This document shows positions 54,724 through 61,433 of a stretch of 64,000 nucleotides of DNA, in pieces; the stretch's first letter is position 1; each line of letters starts with the position of its first letter. The position numbers and the translations under genes were made by a program. The notes beneath the pieces are model-generated. The model was not told the origin of the DNA. It ran no database searches and worked only from the letters and a program-made list of their open reading frames with translations. The DNA is from 34-65-8 sp963529855 (GTDB lineage: Bacteria; Pseudomonadota; Alphaproteobacteria; Sphingomonadales; Sphingomonadaceae), in the NCBI GenBank assembly GCA_963529855.1, contig CAURZK010000002.1:496001-560000 (forward strand). The letters are read 5' to 3'.

Positions 54724-55671
54724 ATGATCCGCACACCAACCCGCGAGGGTGTCCTCGAAGCCGCTGCCAAGATTGCAGCAATCCTGCCGCCCACCCCGTT
54801 GCTGCCGGTCAAGATAGGGGGCGTGCGCTGCTGGGCCAAGGCCGAGGTCTTGCAGCCGGTCGGGGCATTCAAGATCCGCGGCGCCTGGCACCGGCTGACC
54901 GCGCTTGGCGACGACGAACGCAAACGCGGCGTGGTCGCGGTATCCAGCGGCAATCATGCACAGGGTGTCGCCTGGGCAGCGCGCGAGTTGGGTATCGCCG
55001 CAACCATCGTGATGCCGCGTAATGCCCCCCAAGTGAAGCTGGAGGCAACCCGCGCCCTGGGCGCAGAAGTTGTCCTGTACGAACGCCCCGGCGAAGATCG
55101 CGACGAGGTCGCAGGCCGGCTGATCGAACAAACGGGCGCCGTGCTGGTTCACGCATTCGGCGATCCGTGGGTGATCGAAGGTCAGGGAAGCGCCGGGGTC
55201 GAAATGACGGCGCAGCTGGGCCACGAACCTTCCCGCATCCTCGCCTGCTGCGGGGGCGGTGGATTGGCGGCAGGGCTTGCCCTCGCCTGCCCCGACAGCG
55301 CGATCGTGCCGGTGGAGCCGCTTGGCTGGGACATGGTCGGCCAGTCAATCGCGGCGGGCCAAATCGTTCCAGTGGGCGACGATCCACCTGCGACCATCTG
55401 CGATGCGCTCCAGCCCCCCGCGACCAAGGGCATCAACCTTTCGGTACTGCGCGGCCGGGCGGATCCCGGCGTTACGGTAACCGACGACGAAGTACGAGCG
55501 GCGCAGCGGTTTGCTTTTGCCATGCTGCGTCTGGTCGTCGAACCCGGCGGTGCGGCGGCGCTGGCAGCAGCGTTGGCTGGCAAGGTCCCGCTGGACGAGA
55601 ACACTGTCGTCATGCTGACGGGCGGCAATACCGACGCCGCGAGCTATGCCGCGACGCTGGCCGGGCGGTAG
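54724..55671 (+). CDS. PLP-dependent serine/threonine dehydratase or racemase
   Basis: 315 residues, fold type II. PLP lysine K50 in PVGAFKIRGAW, SSGNHAQGVAWAAREL, and the phosphate-binding CGGGGLAAGLALA; ends without an ACT regulatory domain. This fits catabolic threonine dehydratase, serine racemase or threo-3-hydroxyaspartate ammonia-lyase; they cannot be told apart here. A short inverted repeat (CTAGCG/CGCTAG at 54698-54714) lies just before the start. Confidence 0.85.
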   Translation: MIRTPTREGVLEAAAKIAAILPPTPLLPVKIGGVRCWAKAEVLQPVGAFKIRGAWHRLTALGDDERKRGVVAVSSGNHAQGVAWAARELGIAATIVMPRNAPQVKLEATRALGAEVVLYERPGEDRDEVAGRLIEQTGAVLVHAFGDPWVIEGQGSAGVEMTAQLGHEPSRILACCGGGGLAAGLALACPDSAIVPVEPLGWDMVGQSIAAGQIVPVGDDPPATICDALQPPATKGINLSVLRGRADPGVTVTDDEVRAAQRFAFAMLRLVVEPGGAAALAAALAGKVPLDENTVVMLTGGNTDAASYAATLAGR

Positions 55672-55737
55672 GTTTCGTTTGACTATCTTTCCCGCGCGCA
55701 GCACCTAGTTGCAGGGTTGATGGGAGAGGAATTTTCG

Positions 55738-56187
55738 ATGCAGGCACAAATGCTCGCGCCGGCGGCCGTACTGGTTGCCTGGTCGCTGGTCATGCTGATG
55801 TGGACGGCATTCTCGCGGTTCTCTGCGATGAAGCGATCGGGCGTCGATCTCAGGACCGCGAAGCCTGGCGGGCGCGGGCAGGACCTGGAAGGCGTGCTCG
55901 ACGACCGCGTGAACTGGAAGGCGCACAACTATGCCCACCTGATGGAGCAGCCGACGCTGTTCTACGCTGCCAGCCTGATTATCGCGCTGCTCGGCGCCGC
56001 GGCAGGAGATGTGCTGGCGGCGTGGATCTACGTCGTTTTGCGCATCGTGCATTCGGTCTGGCAAGCGACGGTCAACCGGCTAACCGTGCGTTTCCCGCTG
56101 TTCGTCCTGAGCACGCTGGCGCTGATCTATCTCGCATACCGCGCGCTGGCGCTGACACTGCTCGCTGATCCGGGAGTTGTGGCATGA
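55738..56187 (+). CDS. MAPEG family membrane protein (first copy)
   Basis: 149 residues from ATG 55738, with GGGAGAGGA at the right distance; an upstream TTG is less likely. Four membrane spans in the MAPEG pattern: a loop ending in VNWKAHNYAHLMEQPTLFYA and a final HSVWQATVNRL segment. MAPEG proteins include microsomal glutathione transferases and related enzymes; prokaryotic members are mostly uncharacterised. Overlaps the next, related gene by four bases. Confidence 0.88.
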   Translation: MQAQMLAPAAVLVAWSLVMLMWTAFSRFSAMKRSGVDLRTAKPGGRGQDLEGVLDDRVNWKAHNYAHLMEQPTLFYAASLIIALLGAAAGDVLAAWIYVVLRIVHSVWQATVNRLTVRFPLFVLSTLALIYLAYRALALTLLADPGVVA

Positions 56188-56621
56188 GCGATGTCGCAAT
56201 CCTGAAACCGGTCGTCGTCCTGATGGCGTGGACCATGGTCATGTGGGCTTGGATGTACGCGACCCGCATTCCCGCGATCAACAAGCTGCCAAAGTCCGGC
56301 GAAGCCAGCGCCGATGTGGGCTGGACCAGCGCGAAGCTGGAAGCATTGCTGGCACCATCGATCCAGTGGAAGGCCCACAACTACAACCACCTGCACGAGG
56401 CGCCGACGCTGTTCTATGCAGTGGCGCTGGTGCTGGCGTTGATCGGCCAGGGGGATGGTATCAACGCAACGATCGCCTGGATTTATGTCGTGCTGCGGAT
56501 CGTCCATTCCATCTGGCAGGCGACGGTCAACCGGGTGATGGTGCGCTTTCTGCTGTTCGCCCTGTCAACTCTCGCGCTGATGGCATTGATCCTGCACGCG
56601 GCGATCCCGATCCTGCTGTAG
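56184..56621 (+). CDS. MAPEG family membrane protein (second copy)
   Basis: 145 residues, clearly related to the first copy: IQWKAHNYNHLHEAPTLFYA and HSIWQATVNRVMVRF repeat its landmarks, so the pair arose by tandem duplication. Four membrane spans. The start is coupled to the upstream stop (ATGA). They may form a hetero-oligomer, as MAPEG proteins are trimers; that is inference. The stop converges on trxB two bases away. Confidence 0.88.
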   Translation: MSDVAILKPVVVLMAWTMVMWAWMYATRIPAINKLPKSGEASADVGWTSAKLEALLAPSIQWKAHNYNHLHEAPTLFYAVALVLALIGQGDGINATIAWIYVVLRIVHSIWQATVNRVMVRFLLFALSTLALMALILHAAIPILL

Positions 56622-56623
56622 TG

Positions 56624-57607
56624 CTACTCCGCCGCCTCGGCTGCGTGCACGTGGCCATCGAGATCGACGGCCAGCCCGGCAAGGAACCGTTCCGCATCGA
56701 GCGCGGCCATGCAGCCCGTGCCTGCAGCCGTTACCGCCTGACGGTAGGTGTGATCCATGACATCGCCGCAGGCGAACACGCCCGGGATCGCAGTCTTGGG
56801 CGTGCCTGGCTCCACGACAAGATACCCGCTGGCATCGGTTTCGAGCTGCCCCTTGAACAGCTCGGTCGCCGGTGCGTGGCCGATAGCAACAAAGGCACCG
56901 TCGACTTCCAGCGTCGATTCCTCACCCGTCACCGTGTCGCGCAGGACCAGATGGGTGAGGCCGCCTGCCGCTGGGTCGCCTTCGAACCGCACCACGGCCT
57001 TGTTCCACATGGTGGAGATCTTGGGATTGGCGAACAGCCGTTCCTGCAGGATCTTCTCCGACCGCAACTCGTCACGCCGATGGATCAGCGTCACGTCATC
57101 GGAGTGGTTGGTGAGGTAGAGCGCTTCTTCCACCGCAGTGTTGCCGCCGCCGATCACCGCGACTTTCTTGCCGCGGTAGAAGAACCCGTCGCAAGTCGCG
57201 CAAGCGGAAACGCCCTTGCCGCCCAGTTCCATCTCGCCGGGAACACCCAGCCACTTCGCCTGAGCTCCCGTCGCGATCACCAGCGTTTCGCCGATATACT
57301 CGTCGCCGCTGTCGCCGATGGCGCGGAACGGGCGACTGGAGAAATCGACCGAGACGATCGTGTCCCACATCATCCTCGTACCGACATGTTCGGCCTGCGC
57401 CTGCATCTGCTCCATCAGCCACGGACCCTGGATCACGTCCTTGAAACCGGGGTAGTTCTCGACATCGGTGGTGATGGTGAGCTGCCCGCCCGGCTGCAGG
57501 CCCTGGACCACGATCGGCTCCAGCATCGCGCGCGCGCCATAGATGGCCGCGCTGTAGCCTGCGGGGCCGGAACCGATGATGAGCATCTTGGTGTGATGGG
57601 TAGCCAT
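56624..57607 (-). CDS. trxB: Thioredoxin reductase
   Basis: 327 residues, low-molecular-weight type. FAD motif IIGSGPAGYSAAIYGAR, redox cysteines C136 and C139 in SACATCDGFF, NADPH motif IGGGNTAVEEALYL and the C-terminal GVFACGDVMDHTYRQAV. It reduces thioredoxin with NADPH. A ~15-residue acidic C-terminal tail (HVHAAEAAE) is extra. Thirty-nine bases downstream of the phosphatase gene. Confidence 0.97.
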   Translation of the reverse strand: MATHHTKMLIIGSGPAGYSAAIYGARAMLEPIVVQGLQPGGQLTITTDVENYPGFKDVIQGPWLMEQMQAQAEHVGTRMMWDTIVSVDFSSRPFRAIGDSGDEYIGETLVIATGAQAKWLGVPGEMELGGKGVSACATCDGFFYRGKKVAVIGGGNTAVEEALYLTNHSDDVTLIHRRDELRSEKILQERLFANPKISTMWNKAVVRFEGDPAAGGLTHLVLRDTVTGEESTLEVDGAFVAIGHAPATELFKGQLETDASGYLVVEPGTPKTAIPGVFACGDVMDHTYRQAVTAAGTGCMAALDAERFLAGLAVDLDGHVHAAEAAE

Positions 57608-57646
57608 GCTTCTATCCGTATGCGTGGGACGTGCGCCCCAATGTGG

Positions 57647-58459
57647 TCAGCCGTGGGTGAGGTGCAAGCGCAGCGCCTCGCGCCGGTTCGCATCCACCCC
57701 AAGCACGCTTTCCATGAACGCGTCGATGGAGCCGAACTCGGCTTCCACAGCTTCGCGCATGGCGATGAGGTAGCGTTCGTCCACCCCCATCAACACGCGC
57801 ACCGTCTCGTCCGAGATGTCGCCATATCGCCCGCGCACCGCCTTGGCCCCGGCAGCGACGCGCGCCTCCATGTCGCCCGCGCTGTTCGTCAGCATGAAGT
57901 CCGCCATCGCATCGTCCGGATGCACGCCCAGCGCGTGATGGAGCAGCGCCACCGCCATTCCGGTGCGGTCCTTGCCTGCGAGGCAGTGGACCAGGCTTGC
58001 GCCGTCGCCCCGTGCCAGCACCTCGAAGTAGCGGCGCATCCCCCACAGCACCGGTTCGCGGCGGGCGAGGTCGCGGTAGATCCGCTCCAGCGCCCGGTGC
58101 GCGCTTGCCGGATCGAGCGGCCCGTCGCTCGCCTCCAGATGCGGGGCGAGGTAGGCGGTTTCGCCATCGTAGAAGTGGACCTCGGCACAGAACCCCGGCC
58201 CCCGCGCGCAGGGCGAAGCGGCGCGTTCCGCATTGCCGCGCAGGTCGATCACATGGGCGATCGCCAGCGCGTCGATCGCGGCGAGATCGGCCTCGCTCGC
58301 ATCGACATGGTGGCCCGATCGCCACAACAGCCCGCGGCGGACCCGGCCGCCACCCGCGACAGGATAGCCGCCGTAGTCGCGGAAATTGTGGACGCCTTCG
58401 AGGGGGAGCACGCGGGGGTCGGTCATCGCCTGTGCGCTTGCCAGTGCGGGCCCGTTCAC
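57647..58459 (-). CDS. Tyrosine-protein-phosphatase-like protein
   Basis: 270 residues from GTG 58459, which overlaps the DUF6285 stop by four bases (GTGA) and has GGGAGG just upstream. ATG 58426 or 58474 are alternatives. The CX5R active site is C159-R165 in HCLAGKDRTG, with an IDLRGNAER general-acid/P-loop partner region and NFRDYGGY near the N-terminus, as in the MptpB/LipA-like tyrosine or phosphoinositide phosphatases. The physiological substrate is unknown. Part of a leftward cluster with DUF6285 and a phosphotransferase. Confidence 0.85.
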   Translation of the reverse strand: MNGPALASAQAMTDPRVLPLEGVHNFRDYGGYPVAGGGRVRRGLLWRSGHHVDASEADLAAIDALAIAHVIDLRGNAERAASPCARGPGFCAEVHFYDGETAYLAPHLEASDGPLDPASAHRALERIYRDLARREPVLWGMRRYFEVLARGDGASLVHCLAGKDRTGMAVALLHHALGVHPDDAMADFMLTNSAGDMEARVAAGAKAVRGRYGDISDETVRVLMGVDERYLIAMREAVEAEFGSIDAFMESVLGVDANRREALRLHLTHG

Positions 58460-58809
58460 GCAACCTCCCGCCATTGCCGGAACGCGGGGTAGCCGGGCTG
58501 GTCGACGGTCAGCTTGGCGATGGAGGTGTGGATGAGGTGCGCCACCAGCGTGTCCTCGTCCAGCGCGTCTTGTGCGCGTAACGCGTCTGCCAGAGCGGCG
58601 TTACGAGCCGCAAGCCGGCCCTCGCCGAAGCCCAGCTCGGCGAGCCGCTCCATCTCCTCGACAGCGAGATCCGGGCCAAGTTCCAGTTCCCGCAACGCGA
58701 TGCCCAGTGCATTGGCCGCGACCTTCTGCGGGAAGCCGGACGCGATGCCTTCTTCCAGCGCGCTGCGCACTGCGGCGATCAACATGGCGGCAGGCGGGTT
58801 ATCGAGCAT
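58456..58809 (-). CDS. DUF6285-like small protein
   Basis: 117 residues, alpha-helical, with no catalytic motif; ELELGPDLAVEEMERLAELG and HLIHTSIAKLTVDQPGYPA are its most distinctive parts. I recall it as DUF6285, usually found between a choline/aminoglycoside-kinase-like phosphotransferase and an acyl-CoA dehydrogenase. It overlaps the phosphotransferase end by 11 bases and couples to the phosphatase start. Function unknown. Confidence 0.75.
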   Translation of the reverse strand: MLDNPPAAMLIAAVRSALEEGIASGFPQKVAANALGIALRELELGPDLAVEEMERLAELGFGEGRLAARNAALADALRAQDALDEDTLVAHLIHTSIAKLTVDQPGYPAFRQWREVA

Positions 58810-59839
58810 TCCAGGCCTCGTGCTCCGGCGCCAGCAGGCGCATCAGGTCGAATTCGGTTTCGGAGGCGCGCCGCGCGATCACCATGCCCTCGACCGTGGG
58901 CTGCCCAGTCATCGCCTGCGCGGCGACGCCGGCGCACATCACACCCCAGTTCAGCGTCTGAAACACCTCCCATGCGTGCAACGTGACCAGGTCGACCGGC
59001 AGCCCGCCTCCCTCGGCATAACCCGCCAGCAGATCTTCCCGCGTGCCGAACCCGCCGACCGGCAGATCGGGCCGCTGGAACCGCCAGCTGGTGACGCACA
59101 TCCAGGCAAGGTCGTAGGCGGCGGGGCCGATGTGGGCGAGTTCCCAGTCGAGCACCGCGCGGATCCCTTCAGGCCCCACGACCAGGTTGCCATTGCGGAA
59201 GTCGCCGTGGAGCAGCACGTGCGCACCCCCGGTGGGCAGGTTCGCACGCAGCCAGCGCAGTACGTATTCGAACACCGGCCGATCCTGCCCGGTTTCGCGG
59301 TGCCGCGCCGCGAGAGCGTCAAGCGCATCCCACGCGCCTTGTTCGCGCAGACCGAGGTGGGTGATGGCACTCGCCGCATGCAGCCGCGCCAGTATACGCC
59401 CGCAGTCGCGCGCCATGCCGGCCCGCGCGCTGGCCAGTTCGGGCAGCTTGAGAACCCGGCCGCCCATCGTCTCGCCCTCGACCCGCGCCATCGCGTAGCC
59501 ATCACCGGCGAGCGAGCCGGGCGGCAGTTCGAACGCAACCCGCGGCACGGGCACGCCCAGCCCCTCCGCCAGTCGGACCAGCGCCGCTTCCGCCGCGACG
59601 CTCGGCAGGCCTTGCGACGAGAACCGCCGACCCGCGGGCTGTCGCCGCAGAACCAAGGGCATCACCGCTCCGTCGGCCAGCACGAGGTCGAACCCCCACA
59701 TTTCCTTGCTCGCCCCGCCGCCAAGCTGGCGCAGCCCTTCGATCCGCGTCGCCGCAATCCCGCCAGCCCGCGCCGCGTCGAGCAGAGCGGTGCCAAGATC
59801 GCCTTCACGGGCCCGTTCGCTCACCGCCATGTCACACAT
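58799..59839 (-). CDS. APH-fold phosphotransferase family protein (ACAD10-like)
   Basis: 346 residues (ATG 59839; ATG 59830 also possible, both inside a 9-bp duplication). Kinase-like motifs: LRRLGGGASKEMWGF-type N-lobe, catalytic loop VLLHGDFRNGN and metal-binding AVLDWELAHIG. It resembles the APH domain of human ACAD10, which phosphorylates 4-hydroxy fatty acids for breakdown. The divergent acyl-CoA dehydrogenase gene supports a role in hydroxy-acid or branched-acid catabolism; that is inference. Confidence 0.85.
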   Translation of the reverse strand: MCDMAVSERAREGDLGTALLDAARAGGIAATRIEGLRQLGGGASKEMWGFDLVLADGAVMPLVLRRQPAGRRFSSQGLPSVAAEAALVRLAEGLGVPVPRVAFELPPGSLAGDGYAMARVEGETMGGRVLKLPELASARAGMARDCGRILARLHAASAITHLGLREQGAWDALDALAARHRETGQDRPVFEYVLRWLRANLPTGGAHVLLHGDFRNGNLVVGPEGIRAVLDWELAHIGPAAYDLAWMCVTSWRFQRPDLPVGGFGTREDLLAGYAEGGGLPVDLVTLHAWEVFQTLNWGVMCAGVAAQAMTGQPTVEGMVIARRASETEFDLMRLLAPEHEAWNAR

Positions 59840-59966
59840 GTCACACTGTCCAGGGCAAGTTCTGTCACCTTGCGCACCAGTGCGTCACCTTGCAGCGACG
59901 GGGTGTCGCTTTGCGTGATGACAGGGCCACCTTGGGCATGCCCGGTGTCGCCTTGCATTTCCCGGC
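59829..59966. repeat. About 21-bp tandem repeat array in a divergent promoter region
   Basis: Five units at 59864, 59884, 59905, 59926 and 59947 begin GTCACCTTGC, GTCACCTTGC, GTCGCTTTGC, GCCACCTTGG and GTCGCCTTGC, spaced 20, 21, 21 and 21 bases. A perfect 9-bp duplication ATGTCACAC lies on the left (59829-59837, 59838-59846). The array fills most of the 307-base gap 59840-60146. The rest, 59967-60146, holds no gene I can support; the dehydrogenase ribosome-binding site GGGAGAGA is at its end. Confidence 0.8.
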
Positions 59967-60146
59967 GTCAGCGCTGGTTTGGCAGTGAGCAGCATCCATC
60001 GGCAGTTTTCCCGTCGCTGGGTCGATGCCGGACGCTAGCAGGTGCTGCCACAGTAGGAAAACGCCAAGGTAGCGCAGCCCAACGGCCCCTTCCGTGCGCG
60101 CCCGGCCTGGGATAGGTCCCGGACAAGAACGGGCCGGGAGAGAGCG

Positions 60147-61433
60147 ATGGATTTCACCATACCGCAGGCGCTGGAAGACTATTGCGCCGAGCTGGAAGCG
60201 TTCATCGCGGCCGAGATCGACCCGCTCGTCGCGCAGGACGACAACATCCGTTTCTTCGATCACCGGCGCGAACATGCGCGCACAGACTGGGACCGGGGCG
60301 GCCTCCCCCGCCCCGAGTGGGAATCGCTGCTGGCAGAAGCGACCCGCCGCGCCGATGCGGCCGGGCACTGGCGCTTTTCCGCGCCGAAACGATACGGCGG
60401 CAAGGACGGGTCGAACCTGTGGATGGCAGTGATCCGCGACCGCTTCGCACAGCGCGGGCTCGGCCTTCACAACGACTTGCAGAACGAGCATTCGATCGTC
60501 GGCAATTTCCCCTTCGTCGCGATGTTCGACACCTTCGGCACCGAGGCACAGAAAGAGGAGTTCATCGCGGGCGGGTTTGCACGCACCCGCCGGGTCGCCT
60601 TCGGCCTGACCGAGCCCGACCACGGCAGCGATGCGACCCACATGGAAACCCGTGCCGTGCGCGAAACGCGTGACGGCGTTTCCGGCTGGCGCATCGATGG
60701 CGAAAAGATGTGGATCACCGGGATGCACGTCGCCACGCACTGCGCGCTGTTCGCCCGCACCGGCGGCACGGCGGGCGATGCATGGGGCATCACCTGCTTC
60801 CTCGTCCCCAATCCCACGCCCGGCCTCTCCATCGAGGAATGGATGTGGACCTTCAACATGCCCACCGACCATCCGCGCCTGTCGCTGACCGATGTCTGGG
60901 TGCCGGACGATGCGATCCTGGGCGAGGAAGGGCGCGGCCTCGCCCTCGCCCAGAGTTTCGTCCACCAGAACCGTATTCGCCAGGCCGCGTCGAGCCTGGG
61001 CGCGGCCACTTACTGCATCGAGGAAAGCGTGCGTTACGCACGGACCCGCAAGCCGTTCGGAGAGGAACTGGCGAGGAACCAGGCGATCCAGTTCCCGCTG
61101 GTCGAGCTGGCGACCCAATGCGAGATGCTGCGCCTGCTGATCTACAAGACCGCGTGGGACATGGACCGCCTGCCGCACGCGGCGATCGAGCGCGAACTCT
61201 CCGACAAGGTCAGCATGTGCAATTACTGGGCGAACCGGCTGGTGTGCGAGGCGGCGGACCGGGCGATGCAGGTTCATGGCGGGATCGGCTATTCCCGCCA
61301 CAAGCCGTTTGAGCATATCTATCGCCATCACCGCCGCTATCGCGTCACCGAAGGGGCGGAGGAGATCCAGATGCGGAAAGTGGGCGCATACCTGTTTGGC
61401 TATCTCGGCCCGCGCAATGACAGGTTCGGCTAG
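60147..61433 (+). CDS. Acyl-CoA dehydrogenase family protein
   Basis: 428 residues, start ATG 60147 with GGGAGAGA upstream. FAD/substrate motifs AFGLTEPDHGSDATHMETRA and the C-terminal QVHGGIGYSRHKPFEHIYRHHRRYRVTEGAEE are characteristic; the catalytic base glutamate lies in the TEGAEEIQ segment or just before it. Longer than typical short-chain enzymes, similar to the ACAD10/11-type group. Probably acts with the divergent phosphotransferase. Its stop overlaps ligD by four bases. Confidence 0.92.
   Translation: MDFTIPQALEDYCAELEAFIAAEIDPLVAQDDNIRFFDHRREHARTDWDRGGLPRPEWESLLAEATRRADAAGHWRFSAPKRYGGKDGSNLWMAVIRDRFAQRGLGLHNDLQNEHSIVGNFPFVAMFDTFGTEAQKEEFIAGGFARTRRVAFGLTEPDHGSDATHMETRAVRETRDGVSGWRIDGEKMWITGMHVATHCALFARTGGTAGDAWGITCFLVPNPTPGLSIEEWMWTFNMPTDHPRLSLTDVWVPDDAILGEEGRGLALAQSFVHQNRIRQAASSLGAATYCIEESVRYARTRKPFGEELARNQAIQFPLVELATQCEMLRLLIYKTAWDMDRLPHAAIERELSDKVSMCNYWANRLVCEAADRAMQVHGGIGYSRHKPFEHIYRHHRRYRVTEGAEEIQMRKVGAYLFGYLGPRNDRFG

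Noticed and set aside
59865..60146. Minus-strand open frame through the 21-bp repeat array as a real protein
   Set aside because: It has only a simple heptad-like repeat near its end, runs antisense through the acyl-CoA dehydrogenase gene and lacks any domain.
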